From Kribbella steppae (GTDB lineage: Bacteria > Actinomycetota > Actinomycetes > Propionibacteriales > Kribbellaceae), in contig NZ_SLWN01000001.1 in assembly GCF_004342025.1 (NCBI RefSeq), positions 834,788-898,787 on the forward strand: 64,000 nucleotides of DNA. Reading direction: 5' to 3'. Each line of letters starts with the position of its first letter. Within the stretch, counting starts at the first letter, position 1. The position numbers were made by a program, and so were the translations under genes. Shown here in pieces: positions 18,987 to 27,466 of the stretch. The notes beneath the pieces are model-generated. The model made no database searches. It was not told the DNA's origin and was given only the letters and a program-made list of their open reading frames with translations.

Positions 18987-19490
18987 GTGGAGGACGAAAC
19001 GGTAATCCGCTCGCTGTACGACAGATACCGGCGACCGCTGTTCGGTTACGTCCTGCGTTCGGTCGGCGGAGACCACCAGTACGCCGAGGACATCGTCCAG
19101 GAGACGATGACGCGCGCCTGGGCACACTCGGCCGAGCTCGAACCGGACCGGGCCGGGCGCTGGTTGTTCACGGTCGCGCGGAACCTGATCATCTCCGGGC
19201 AGCGCAAGCGGGCCGCTCGGGTGACCGAGGTGGCGATCGAAGGGCGCGAGTTCCCAGCGCTCGGTGACGACATCGACCGGGTGCTGCAGGTGTGGCAGGT
19301 GACCGAGGTGCTGCACGGGCTGAGTCAGGATCACCTGCAGGTGATCATCGAGCTGTTCTACCGGCGACGCACCGTCGCGGAGGCGGCCGTCGTACTGGGG
19401 ATCCCACCCGGGACGGTGAAGTCGAGGAGTTACTACGCGCTGCACGCGTTGCGCGCTGCCCTGGAAGAACGAGGAGTGACGGGCTCATGA
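18987..19490 (+). CDS. ECF RNA polymerase sigma factor (SigK/SigL-like)
   Basis: The 167-residue protein has a region 2 domain (LYDRYRRPLFGYVLRSVGGD, then AEDIVQETMTRAW, residues 10-48) and a region 4 helix-turn-helix (RTVAEAAVVLGIPPGTVKSR, residues 127-146). It is the usual two-domain ECF sigma. The following gene encodes its anti-sigma factor, overlapping as ATGA. Its own promoter and that of the divergent lipoprotein share the same ECF motif, pointing to autoregulation. The start is a GTG at 18987, probably leaderless. Confidence 0.94.
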   Translation: MEDETVIRSLYDRYRRPLFGYVLRSVGGDHQYAEDIVQETMTRAWAHSAELEPDRAGRWLFTVARNLIISGQRKRAARVTEVAIEGREFPALGDDIDRVLQVWQVTEVLHGLSQDHLQVIIELFYRRRTVAEAAVVLGIPPGTVKSRSYYALHALRAALEERGVTGS

Positions 19491-20101
19491 CGTGTCCGGA
19501 GACCATCGCGATCGGCGCCTACGTCCTCGGTGCCCTGGACACCGCGGAACGCCGTGCCACCGAAGAGCACCTCAGCACGTGCGAGTCCTGCCGCGAGGCC
19601 CTCCTCCAATTCGCCCCTCTTCCCGGGCTCCTCCACGCCGTACCCCTCGATGACATCCAGGCGGAGGAGGAGCCCGAGCCGACACCACCGCTCCAGCTGC
19701 CGGTACGCCGAACGCCCCGCCGGACTCTGCTCGCGGCCGCAGCGAGCGTGATCCTGGCAGTCGCAGGTCTCATCGGCTGGCAAGTCCTGGACGACGCACC
19801 ACAAGCTTCAGTCACGTGGACAGCGACCAAGGGCATCGACGTAGCAGCCAAGCTGACCAGCCAGCCCTGGGGCACGGACATCCAACTGCGGATGGCCGAG
19901 CTGCGTCCGGGGGAAAGCTGCAGTCTCATCGTGCACGGGGCGGACGGGACCACGGAGACAGCCGGCTGGTGGGCGACGACGAGCACCTATCAGGCTGACG
20001 TGCCGGCCAGTACGTCGATCCCGTTCCGCGACATCGACCGCCTCGAAGTGGTGACAGCCAGCGGCACCGTACTGAGCACGCTCACACCGGAGAGCCGGTG
20101 A
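19487..20101 (+). CDS. Membrane anti-sigma factor with zinc-binding HxxxCxxC motif
   Basis: The 204-residue protein starts with an anti-sigma domain containing His28, Cys32 and Cys35 (the ZAS-type HxxxCxxC motif). It has an acidic linker, one membrane segment at about residues 80-100, and an outer RskA-like beta domain. It should hold the upstream sigma factor at the membrane until an envelope or redox signal triggers its release or proteolysis. The start overlaps the sigma stop as ATGA, giving coupled synthesis. Confidence 0.9.
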   Translation: MTCPETIAIGAYVLGALDTAERRATEEHLSTCESCREALLQFAPLPGLLHAVPLDDIQAEEEPEPTPPLQLPVRRTPRRTLLAAAASVILAVAGLIGWQVLDDAPQASVTWTATKGIDVAAKLTSQPWGTDIQLRMAELRPGESCSLIVHGADGTTETAGWWATTSTYQADVPASTSIPFRDIDRLEVVTASGTVLSTLTPESR

Positions 20102-20115
20102 GGTAGCCTCTTGCA

Positions 20116-20475
20116 ATGATTGCAATAGTGGTCGTGGCGGTGTTCTTCGCCGGCATGGGGCTGTTCGGGCTCGCCGCGCCGGCCGCGCTGGTGCAGCCGT
20201 TCGGAATCCAGGCGACCGGTCCGCACGCGCGCACCGAAGTGCGAGCCGTGTACGGCGGTTTCGGCCTGGCGATCGCTGCGCTGCTGGTAGTCGCGGCGAT
20301 CGACGAGGGGATCCGCCGGGGTGCGGTGATCGCGGTCGCGGTCGCGCTGGCCGGGATGGCGGCCGGCCGGTTGGTCGGGCGAGTGGTCGACCGGCCGGCC
20401 GCCTTCTATCCGATCTGGTTCTACTTCTGGGTCGAGGTCGTACTGGCCGCGGTCCTGTGGTTCGCGGTCAACTGA
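20116..20475 (+). CDS. DUF4345-like small membrane protein
   Basis: The 119-residue protein has four membrane segments (about residues 2-20, 47-62, 68-85 and 97-117) and the charged PHARTEVRAVYGGFGLA region typical of the DUF4345 family, which has no known function. TAGCCT lies 6 bp before the ATG with no ribosome site, so it may have its own leaderless transcript although it is only 14 bp after the anti-sigma gene. It ends 1 bp before the convergent secreted-protein gene. Confidence 0.75.
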   Translation: MIAIVVVAVFFAGMGLFGLAAPAALVQPFGIQATGPHARTEVRAVYGGFGLAIAALLVVAAIDEGIRRGAVIAVAVALAGMAAGRLVGRVVDRPAAFYPIWFYFWVEVVLAAVLWFAVN

Positions 20476-20476
20476 A

Positions 20477-21742
20477 TCACCAGCTGTTGTTGGAGATGTC
20501 CTGGCCCAGGTAGATCTGGTCGTAGGTGTTGCCGTCGTTGTCGTCGGTGTAGGCGACGGCGACTTGGGCGAAGGGCGACACGGCGACCGTCATCTGTTCC
20601 TGCCGGCCGTCGGGGAGGGAGTTGAGTTGCTGGGCCGACAGCCGGCCCGTGTCCGTGCCGTCGGTGCCGAAGCCGCGGACCCAGACGTTGAGGTCGGTGG
20701 CCTGGACCGTCCAGCCGACCACCGTCTGGGACTGGTCGTCGATGCCGATCGACGGCGCCTTCCCGCCGGCGGCAACCTGGACGTCGGCGAACCGGGCGGC
20801 GCCGGTCGAGGTGAAGGTCCGCGTCCACGCACCCGCCGTACCGGTGTGGTCGGACTCCCAAGCGGCGGCGAAGTCGCCGTTGAAGTTGGCCGCCACCGAC
20901 GGCCGCGTCTGCTGCCCAGCGGTGTTCGAGTTCGCGACCCGGCGAGACAGCGTGGCCGCACCGTTGGTCCGGCCGAGCCGGATCAGCCCGATCTCGTACG
21001 ACGAGTTGGCGTCGCCGTCGTCGTCCCACACCACGACTGCGTCGCCGGAGGCGGACACCCCAACGTCCGGGTTGTGATGCTGACCGGTCGTGGCCGAGGC
21101 AGTGACTTCCCAGGCCCGCGTTGTCGGACCGGTGTACCCGGCCGCCTTCACGGTTGCCGGCGTACCGGTCTGGATGTCCTCCCACACCACGGTGAATGCG
21201 ACCGCTCCACCAGCCGGGGCACCATCCGGGTCGACACCCACCCGCGGATTGATCTGCTGACCGGTCGCACTGCTGTTGGCGCTACCCGATGCGGTGACCG
21301 TGCCAGCAGTGTTCACCACGCGATAGGGGATGTTGTAGAAACCGTTGCCGTCCGGGTCATCCGCCCACACCACAACGGCGTTGCCCTTGTCGTCCAGCCC
21401 GACGTCCGGGTGCAGATGCCGCCAGGTGGTCACGCCACTGCTGCCTCCGGCGGACAGCTTCACCTCGTACAGCGCCGTACCGTTGCGGAACGTCCGTAGC
21501 CAGATGTCGCTGTGCACGTTGTCGGTCCCGTTGTCCGTGTCGCGGTCGTCCTCCCACACCACGGCGACGTAGCCGTTGCGGTTGGTCGCGATCGCCGGTG
21601 CGTCCTGGTCCCCCGTCGACACGCTGTTGGCTGTCGACCAGGTCGGTGTGGCGATGTGGGCCTCTGCGGCCGGCGCGGTGAACACGAAAGACGATGCCGC
21701 CACGACGGCGATCGCCAGTGTCTTCTGCAGTGTCCTCGTCAT
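20477..21742 (-). CDS. Secreted repeat protein, probable beta-propeller, function unknown
   Basis: The 421-residue protein has a Sec signal peptide (cleavage near residue 28, AEAH). It then has six to seven imperfect repeats of about 50 residues, each with a hydrophobic strand and a VVWxDD-like turn (VVWEDDRD, VVWADDPDG, VVWEDIQ, VVWDDDGDA, AAWESDHTG, VGWTVQ, VAYTDDNDG) preceded by a P-x-V/I-x-V segment. The spacing is that of a beta-propeller with possible Ca-binding Asp turns. It lies 7 bp after the PhoD-type gene on the same strand, so the two are probably co-expressed and both exported. Confidence 0.8.
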   Translation of the reverse strand: MTRTLQKTLAIAVVAASSFVFTAPAAEAHIATPTWSTANSVSTGDQDAPAIATNRNGYVAVVWEDDRDTDNGTDNVHSDIWLRTFRNGTALYEVKLSAGGSSGVTTWRHLHPDVGLDDKGNAVVVWADDPDGNGFYNIPYRVVNTAGTVTASGSANSSATGQQINPRVGVDPDGAPAGGAVAFTVVWEDIQTGTPATVKAAGYTGPTTRAWEVTASATTGQHHNPDVGVSASGDAVVVWDDDGDANSSYEIGLIRLGRTNGAATLSRRVANSNTAGQQTRPSVAANFNGDFAAAWESDHTGTAGAWTRTFTSTGAARFADVQVAAGGKAPSIGIDDQSQTVVGWTVQATDLNVWVRGFGTDGTDTGRLSAQQLNSLPDGRQEQMTVAVSPFAQVAVAYTDDNDGNTYDQIYLGQDISNNSW

Positions 21743-21749
21743 AGCTCCC

Positions 21750-23291
21750 TCACACCGCCTGCAGGCCGGGCAGGCCCTCTTGGATCACGAACGACTTCAC
21801 CGTCGACGCCGCGGCGCCGTGTTCGGACACCTTCGCGACGTTCCGGAAGTCGGCCCGCAGCTGGGTCGGGCTGATCGTCGTACGGACGTAACCGCGCCGG
21901 TTGTTGTAGAACTTCAGCCACGGGTTGGTGGCGAGATCCGGGATCGTGGTGGACCCGTCGCCGTCGCCGCTGGAGCTGACCGAGCTGGTGACGAGCTCAC
22001 TGCCGATGGTGGCCGAACTCGCGTTGTTGTAATCGGCCTTCAGGTCACTCGCCCAGGCACGGTGCACGTCACCGGTGAGTACGACGGGATTGCGTGTCCC
22101 GCGAGCGACCCACCCCTGCTGGATCCGGGCCCGGGAGGCGCGGTAGCCGTCCCACGAGTCCATGCTCCCGGCGCCGGACGAGTTGAAGCGGCGGGCGAAG
22201 AAGACCTGCTGACCGATGATGTCCCAGGTGCCGTGGTGCTGGGCCAGACCGTCGAGCAGCCAGGTCTCCTGGGCGTTGCCGGGCAGACTGCGCGACGCCA
22301 GGTCCGCATCGGAGCAGACCTGCCAGCCGTCTCCACACGCCTGGTCGTTGCGGTACTGCCGGGTGTCGAGCATGTGGAAGGTGGCCAGGTTCCCCCACCG
22401 CAGCCGCCGGTACAGCGGGATGCTGTTGCCACTGTTCGCCTGTGCGGGCCGCAGCGGCATGTTCTCGTAGTAGGCCTGGTACGCCGACGTCCGACGAGCC
22501 GTCCACTGTGCAGTGGTGAGTGACGGCGTACTGTCCGCGCGCACCATGCCGGCGTAGTTGTTCTCCACCTCGTGGTCGTCCGTCACGACGATCCACGGTG
22601 CGACCGCGTGTGCGGCCTGCAGGTCCGGGTCGGTCTTGTACTGCGCAAAGCGCCGGCGGTAGTCCGCGAGTGTCACGATCTCGGTGGCACCTGCGTGCGT
22701 ACGGGTTCGCCCGGCCACAGCGCCGTACTCGTAGATGTAGTCGCCCAGGTGCAGGATCAGGCCCGGGTTGTCCTCGGCCATCCGGCGATAGACGTTGTAG
22801 TACCCCTCCTCGTAGTGCGCGCAGGAGGTGAACGCCATGACCAGGTCTCGCCCGGCTGCACCGAGGGCTGGAGTCGTCCGCGTCCGGCCGACGGGTGAGA
22901 GGTGGCCCTGGGCGCGGAAGCGGTAGAAGTAGTCCGAGTCGGGATTGAGGCCGCCGGCAACGACATGCACCGAGTGGGCGCTCGCGTACCGCGCGGTGAC
23001 CGAACCCGACGCGACCAGCGTGCTGAACGTGTCGGTGGTGGAGACCTGCCAGTCGACGGTCACGTCGGCGTTCGCCATCCCGCCCTGACCGTCGGCGTTG
23101 AGGGGCGATGGCGCCAGCCGGGTCCACAGCACGACGCTGTTCGCGTCCGGTTCACCGGACGCGATGCCCAACTGGAACGGGTACGGGACTGCAGCGGTCG
23201 CCGCGATCACAGCCGAGCGGACCGGGAGGGCGCTGACACCGGCGGCGGCAAGCCCGCCGAAGACAAGGGTTCTGCGACTGATTGGGCTCAT
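21750..23291 (-). CDS. Tat-exported PhoD-family alkaline phosphatase/phosphodiesterase
   Basis: The 513-residue protein has a twin-arginine signal (SRRTLVFGG) and the PhoD layout: an N-terminal beta domain (about 35-130) and a metallophosphatase domain with LHLGDYIYEYG (near 187), TDDHEVENNY (near 243) and TGDVHRAW (near 406) as metal and substrate ligands. PhoD enzymes release phosphate from phosphodiesters outside the cell using Ca and Fe. The start at 23291 is used because it places the Tat motif at the N-terminus behind AAGGTGAGG; a GTG 15 bp upstream lacks a ribosome site. Confidence 0.93.
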   Translation of the reverse strand: MSPISRRTLVFGGLAAAGVSALPVRSAVIAATAAVPYPFQLGIASGEPDANSVVLWTRLAPSPLNADGQGGMANADVTVDWQVSTTDTFSTLVASGSVTARYASAHSVHVVAGGLNPDSDYFYRFRAQGHLSPVGRTRTTPALGAAGRDLVMAFTSCAHYEEGYYNVYRRMAEDNPGLILHLGDYIYEYGAVAGRTRTHAGATEIVTLADYRRRFAQYKTDPDLQAAHAVAPWIVVTDDHEVENNYAGMVRADSTPSLTTAQWTARRTSAYQAYYENMPLRPAQANSGNSIPLYRRLRWGNLATFHMLDTRQYRNDQACGDGWQVCSDADLASRSLPGNAQETWLLDGLAQHHGTWDIIGQQVFFARRFNSSGAGSMDSWDGYRASRARIQQGWVARGTRNPVVLTGDVHRAWASDLKADYNNASSATIGSELVTSSVSSSGDGDGSTTIPDLATNPWLKFYNNRRGYVRTTISPTQLRADFRNVAKVSEHGAAASTVKSFVIQEGLPGLQAV

Positions 23292-23434
23292 GAGCCTCAC
23301 CTTCACTACTACTCAGGGCGGGGGTTCCCCGGACGGATGAAGCTTGAGGAGCCATCCAGGGAACCTTGAGTGTGCGTGGTGCTTGATACCCATGATGAGA
23401 CAGTTTGTGTAACTTTCCTACCGTTCAGAGCTGC

Positions 23435-23809
23435 CTAGTTGAGGGCAAGCGCGAGCAGAATCGCGGCAGGAACGCCTTCCAGCAAGGTGTTCAGCCAGAG
23501 CCTCCGCTCGGTGAAGACCAGTACGACGGCCAGGAACGTGTGCTGCGCTGCGGTGAAGATGATCAGCGCCTCACCCTGCGGCAGATGATCGGTCTGCACG
23601 AGTACGACGCCCGCCAGCAGAGCCACCGCGGTCGTCAGGTTGTAGAAGCCCAGGTTCACCGTCCACAGCCGGACCGCGTCGTAGTCGCCGGGTTTGGTGA
23701 GGAACAGCGGGTAGAGCCGCGGCTGCCGGTAGAGAAACGACTCCATCACCCACACCATGACCAGGGTCGCCGCGATGACCACGGCCAGGATCTGGGCCGC
23801 CGTACTCAT
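23435..23809 (-). CDS. DUF1304 family membrane protein
   Basis: The 124-residue protein has four membrane segments. It carries the DUF1304 hallmark in the second quarter (VMESFLYRQPRLYPLF, then LGFYNL) and the AAQHTFLAVVLVFTERR loop. The function is unknown. It overlaps the cupin gene upstream by four bases (ATGA), so the two form a two-gene operon. Confidence 0.85.
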   Translation of the reverse strand: MSTAAQILAVVIAATLVMVWVMESFLYRQPRLYPLFLTKPGDYDAVRLWTVNLGFYNLTTAVALLAGVVLVQTDHLPQGEALIIFTAAQHTFLAVVLVFTERRLWLNTLLEGVPAAILLALALN

Positions 23810-24246
23810 GATGTCGATCCAGCGAGCGTGACCCCGTGCCGGCTCGAGATCTCCCCCAGCGCGGCGAAGTCGGTCGGGTCGGCTGTGGCCAGGTCGGCGA
23901 ACAAGTCGCCCATCTTCCCGGTCTGACTGACGGCGAGGAACTTCGCCGACGGGGTCAGCACCGAGAACGTGTTGAGCGTTCCGGCCGGGATGCTGATCGA
24001 CGCCCCGGGTCCGAGGTCGTAGCCCTGGTCGCCGGCCTGGACCAGGATCCGGCCCTGCAGCACGTAGAACGCCTTGCTCCAGGTCTCGCTGTGCGGCGGC
24101 GCAGCCGGTCCGCGGGGTGCGTCGATCTCGAAGATCTCGTACTGCGCGCCGGTGTGCTCGCTGCCGACCTTGACCGTGACGGTCGCGTCCGGAGCGACGT
24201 ACTCCGCGCCCGTGCCGGCTGTGCTCAGGTGCACCGATTCCGTCAT
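23806..24246 (-). CDS. Cupin-domain protein
   Basis: The 146-residue protein has the two cupin motifs as a small beta barrel: PPHSETWSKAFYVLQGR (near residue 48) and GPGASISIPAGTLNTF (near residue 80). Metal-ligand positions in motif 1 (H, E) look partly conserved. Such single-domain cupins are sugar- or flavonoid-binding proteins or dioxygenases; the substrate is unknown. The start at 24246 follows a strong GGGGAGG site. It is divergent from the LuxR regulator, which may control it. Confidence 0.85.
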   Translation of the reverse strand: MTESVHLSTAGTGAEYVAPDATVTVKVGSEHTGAQYEIFEIDAPRGPAAPPHSETWSKAFYVLQGRILVQAGDQGYDLGPGASISIPAGTLNTFSVLTPSAKFLAVSQTGKMGDLFADLATADPTDFAALGEISSRHGVTLAGSTS

Positions 24247-24391
24247 GATGTCCTCCCCTGGTGGTTTGTTGACCTGACGGTAGGAATCAGCGGGAGGCGG
24301 ATCCATCCCGTCCGGCGGGGCTTCTCGCGGCACCGGAATCCCCACATTTCGGGGATAGGCGGGGCGATTGACAGCGGCGCATACTGAGCGC

Positions 24392-25441
24392 ATGTGGGAG
24401 GGCCGGGCCCGGGCCGCGCGGCGGGACATCGCGGCACTGGCGACGTCGGGACTGGGCGTCGCAGAACTGCACGCCGCCGCGATCGAGGTGGTCGAGCACG
24501 TGATCGGCGACGACTTGACCTGCTGGGCGGCGATGGATCCCGGCACGCTGGTGGTCAGTTCGATGACCAGCGGCCGCGTGCGGATCGCACCGGAGTACGA
24601 ACCGCGACTGGCCGAGACGGAGTACTCCGCGAACAACCCGAACTCGTTCGCCTCGCTGGCCCGGCGGCCGTACCCGGTGGCCCGGCTGTCCGACCTGCCC
24701 TACCGGGAGGTCGTCGGATGTCGCCGACTGAACGAAGTGTGGCGACCACTCGGGATCGAGCACGAACTGCGGGCAGCGTTCACGGTCGACGGGGACTGCT
24801 GGGGTGCGGCCGGATTCATCCGGGGCGGGACGGATTTCACCGATCGCGAGGTGGAGTTCCTCGGCTCGGTTGCGCCGGCGATCGGTGCGGCGACGCGAGT
24901 GGCGGTGCGAACCGATGCCCACGGGTATCGAGGCGGGGTCGGACCGTCAATCGTGGTGACCGGACCGGGCGGTGAGCCGCGGGCGATCACCCCGGCCGCG
25001 CGGAGCTGGCAGGACGCGCTGAACGAGATCGCGCCCGGACGGTTCAACGTCTTGCTGCGGGCTGTCGTGACCGGCACGCAGGCGGCGGCGACCGGGACGT
25101 TCCAGGCGCGGATTCAGACCGCGACCGGTGGCTGGGTGGTCCTACAGGGCAGCCGGTTGATCAGCGACGACGACCAGTCAGAGGTCGTGGTGACGATCGA
25201 GCCGGCGTCCGGACATCACCTGGTCGGCATGCTGCTGGCGGCGTACGGCTTGACCACCCGGGAGCGGGAGATCTGCCTCGAGGTGATCTCCGGGCACACC
25301 ACCGCGGAGATCGCCGATCGGTTGTCGATCTCGCCGCACACCATCCAGGATCACCTGAAGGCGGCATTCGCCAAGGTCGGCGTCCGCAGCCGGGGCGAGC
25401 TGGTGGCGACGCTTCGCCCGGACGATCTCACGTACCGCTGA
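24392..25441 (+). CDS. LuxR-family transcriptional regulator
   Basis: The 349-residue protein has an N-terminal GAF-like sensor region (about residues 10-190) and a C-terminal LuxR helix-turn-helix (LTTREREICLEVISGHTTAE and SPHTIQDHLKAAFAKVGVRS, residues 286-335). Without a receiver Asp or an ATPase it is likely a one-component regulator. The start at 24392 is preferred over a TTG at 24368: CATACT lies 6 bp upstream, a leaderless layout. It lies 146 bp from the divergent cupin gene and overlaps the convergent AraC gene by 14 bp. Confidence 0.85.
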   Translation: MWEGRARAARRDIAALATSGLGVAELHAAAIEVVEHVIGDDLTCWAAMDPGTLVVSSMTSGRVRIAPEYEPRLAETEYSANNPNSFASLARRPYPVARLSDLPYREVVGCRRLNEVWRPLGIEHELRAAFTVDGDCWGAAGFIRGGTDFTDREVEFLGSVAPAIGAATRVAVRTDAHGYRGGVGPSIVVTGPGGEPRAITPAARSWQDALNEIAPGRFNVLLRAVVTGTQAAATGTFQARIQTATGGWVVLQGSRLISDDDQSEVVVTIEPASGHHLVGMLLAAYGLTTREREICLEVISGHTTAEIADRLSISPHTIQDHLKAAFAKVGVRSRGELVATLRPDDLTYR

Positions 25442-26339
25442 CCGCCAACTGCTTGCGATAGGCACCGGGCGCGATCCCGAAGTCACGCTTGAACGCCTTC
25501 GCGAAGGCGAACTCCGAGGTGTACCCGATCTCCTTGGCGACAGTGGCGAGCGGGCGATCGTGATCGCGCAGCAGCCGCGCGGCTGTCGTCATCCGCCAGC
25601 GGGACAGGTAGGTCAGCGGCGGTTCACCGACCGCCTCGGTGAAGCGGCGCGCGAACGCGGCCCGGGACAGGCCGACATCCGTGGCAAGATCGGCGACGGT
25701 CCAGGTCGCACCGGGCGCGGCATGGATCAGTTCGAGTGACTGTGCGACCGCCGTATCGGTCAGCGCCCGCGACCAGCCGCTTTCCGTCGGGCAGCTCCGG
25801 TCTTCCAGCCAGGCGCGCAGAATCAACACCAGCAGGGCATCGACCAGCGGCGGTACGACGGCCGCCGCGCCCGGCCGGTTGGCGTCGAGCTCCTCGCCCA
25901 TGACGCCGATCGTGGTGTGCAGGGTCCGATGCCGCCCGGGATCCGCCGGCACATGCACGACCTCCGGCAGGTTGCTCAGCACGGGATGCGGCCGCTGCCG
26001 ATCAAGCCGGTACGTGCCGCACAGCAACAGCGACCGGGCTCCCGTGCTGCCCGGCGACAGGTCGTCAACAGTCGGATCGAAGTCGACCAGCGGCGTCGTG
26101 GGATGATCCGCCAGCCCGTGCTCGAGACCTCGCGGCAGCAGCACCGCATCACCTGGCCCCATCGCGAGCGGCTCGCCGCCGTCGGGTGGCAGAAGCCAGG
26201 AACTCCCCTGCAGGACCAGGTGGAACGTCGCGCCCGCGGACTGCGTGAACCGCAGGCCCCACGGCCCGCGTACGTCGGTCCGGCCGGAGGTGGCCGGCCC
26301 CGAGCGCATCGCGGTGACGACGTCGGCAAGAACATCCAT
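25428..26339 (-). CDS. AraC-family transcriptional regulator with cupin sensor
   Basis: The 303-residue protein has an N-terminal cupin-type ligand domain (residues 1-190, with PPDGGEPLAMGPGDAVLLPRG) and a C-terminal AraC DNA-binding domain (about 205-300, containing TVADLATDVGLSRAAFARRF and KEIGYTSEFAFAKAFKRDFG). The start at 26339 gives the usual AraC N-terminus; upstream ATGs add a spurious segment. It diverges from the NmrA-like oxidoreductase gene, a pairing common in actinobacteria and proteobacteria where it controls its neighbour. Confidence 0.92.
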   Translation of the reverse strand: MDVLADVVTAMRSGPATSGRTDVRGPWGLRFTQSAGATFHLVLQGSSWLLPPDGGEPLAMGPGDAVLLPRGLEHGLADHPTTPLVDFDPTVDDLSPGSTGARSLLLCGTYRLDRQRPHPVLSNLPEVVHVPADPGRHRTLHTTIGVMGEELDANRPGAAAVVPPLVDALLVLILRAWLEDRSCPTESGWSRALTDTAVAQSLELIHAAPGATWTVADLATDVGLSRAAFARRFTEAVGEPPLTYLSRWRMTTAARLLRDHDRPLATVAKEIGYTSEFAFAKAFKRDFGIAPGAYRKQLAVSGT

Positions 26340-26356
26340 GCTGGCATCATACGCCA

Positions 26357-26397
26357 GACGCCAAAGACGATCAGACATAAGACAGCGCCAAATGGAC
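26357..26397. promoter_or_regulatory. Candidate AraC-type direct-repeat operator
   Basis: Two similar half-sites centred on CGCCAAA (26359-26365 and 26386-26392) lie in the same orientation 27 bp apart in the 119-bp divergent gap. AraC proteins bind such direct repeats. The repeat is short, so chance is possible. Confidence 0.3.
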
Positions 26398-26458
26398 ATA
26401 GAGCCGCTCTCGGCCGCCACCTACGCTCGGTGACACACCCCCAAAACATGGAGAAAAG

Positions 26459-27310
26459 ATGAGCATCGTCGTCACCGCCGCCACCAGCCAGCTCGGCCAA
26501 CTCGTCATCCACGAACTCCTCGAGCGCGTCCCGGCCGACCAGGTCGTCGCCGTCGCCCGGGACGCCGGGAAGGCTGCTGGCCTCGGGGCCCGTGGCGTCG
26601 AGGTCCGGATCGCCGACTACAACGACCCGGCCGCGCTCGCGAACGCCTTCCAGCCAGGCGACACCGTCCTGCTGATCTCCGGGACCGAGCCCAACCGCGT
26701 CGACCAGCACCAGGCCGTGATCGACGCCGCCAAGGCTGCCGGAGTCTCCCGGCTCGCCTACACCGGCGTCCTCGGTGGACCGGAGGCCGACTTCGACCTG
26801 GCCGCCGACCACAAGGCGACCGAACAGGCGATCCTCGACTCCGGCCTGACGTACACCTTCCTCCGCAACGGCTGGTACAACGAAAACTACACTGCTCAGC
26901 TGGCCGTCCAGCTCGAGCACGGCGTCGTCGGGAGCGCCGGCGACGGGCGGATCGGCTCGGCGTCCCGTCGCGATTTCGCTGCCGCCGCGGCCGCCGTACT
27001 GACAGGTGTCGGTCATGAGAAGAAGGCGTACGAGCTGAGCGGCGACACCTCCTGGTCGCTGGCCGAGTACGCGGCCGAGCTGTCGAAGCAGTCCGGGAAG
27101 GACGTTGCCTACAACAACGTTCCGGCCGAGGTACTCCTCGGCATCCTGACCGGCGCCGGGGTTCCGGAGGGGTTCGCCCCAATCCTGGTCAACGTCGACA
27201 AGGCCATCGAGCGCGGCCTGCTGGCCGGCCGCGGCAGCGACCTCAGCCGCCTGATCGGCCGCCCGACCACCCCGATCGCCGACTCGATCGCCGCCGCGCT
27301 GCAGGCGTAG
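26459..27310 (+). CDS. NmrA-like NAD(P)-binding oxidoreductase (quinone reductase QorB-like)
   Basis: The 283-residue protein has an N-terminal Rossmann motif, slightly altered (VTAATSQLGQLVIHELLER, residues 5-23), and the NmrA/QorB signature FLRNGWYNENY near residue 137. Relatives reduce quinones using NADPH or sense the NADP redox state. A good ribosome site (GGAGAAAAG) precedes the ATG. The divergent AraC regulator probably controls it, perhaps in response to quinones or electrophiles. Confidence 0.87.
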   Translation: MSIVVTAATSQLGQLVIHELLERVPADQVVAVARDAGKAAGLGARGVEVRIADYNDPAALANAFQPGDTVLLISGTEPNRVDQHQAVIDAAKAAGVSRLAYTGVLGGPEADFDLAADHKATEQAILDSGLTYTFLRNGWYNENYTAQLAVQLEHGVVGSAGDGRIGSASRRDFAAAAAAVLTGVGHEKKAYELSGDTSWSLAEYAAELSKQSGKDVAYNNVPAEVLLGILTGAGVPEGFAPILVNVDKAIERGLLAGRGSDLSRLIGRPTTPIADSIAAALQA

Positions 27311-27335
27311 ACGCCGGTACGGGCGAACAGACGCT

Positions 27336-27371
27336 GGTACGACGTACGCGCCTGTTGCCGTACGTCGTACC
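27336..27371. terminator. 13-bp perfect hairpin between convergent genes
   Basis: GGTACGACGTACG (27336-27348) and its exact complement (27359-27371) enclose a 10-base loop in the 156-bp gap between the convergent oxidoreductase and nagA-like genes. It has no T-run. It is best read as a bidirectional terminator or transcript-end structure. Confidence 0.55.
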
Positions 27372-27466
27372 GCTGTCCAGGCTGTCCACACTGCAAGCTG
27401 GAAGCGCTCCCAGATTGAGCCTGCGACGCACGCCTCAGTGCGACGCCTGACCGTCTCTGATCCTGG

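Noticed and set aside
23310..23400. PHO box upstream of the PhoD-type gene
   Set aside because: Eleven-base units such as CTTCATCCGTC are visible on the minus strand, but neighbouring units match the GTTCACC consensus poorly.
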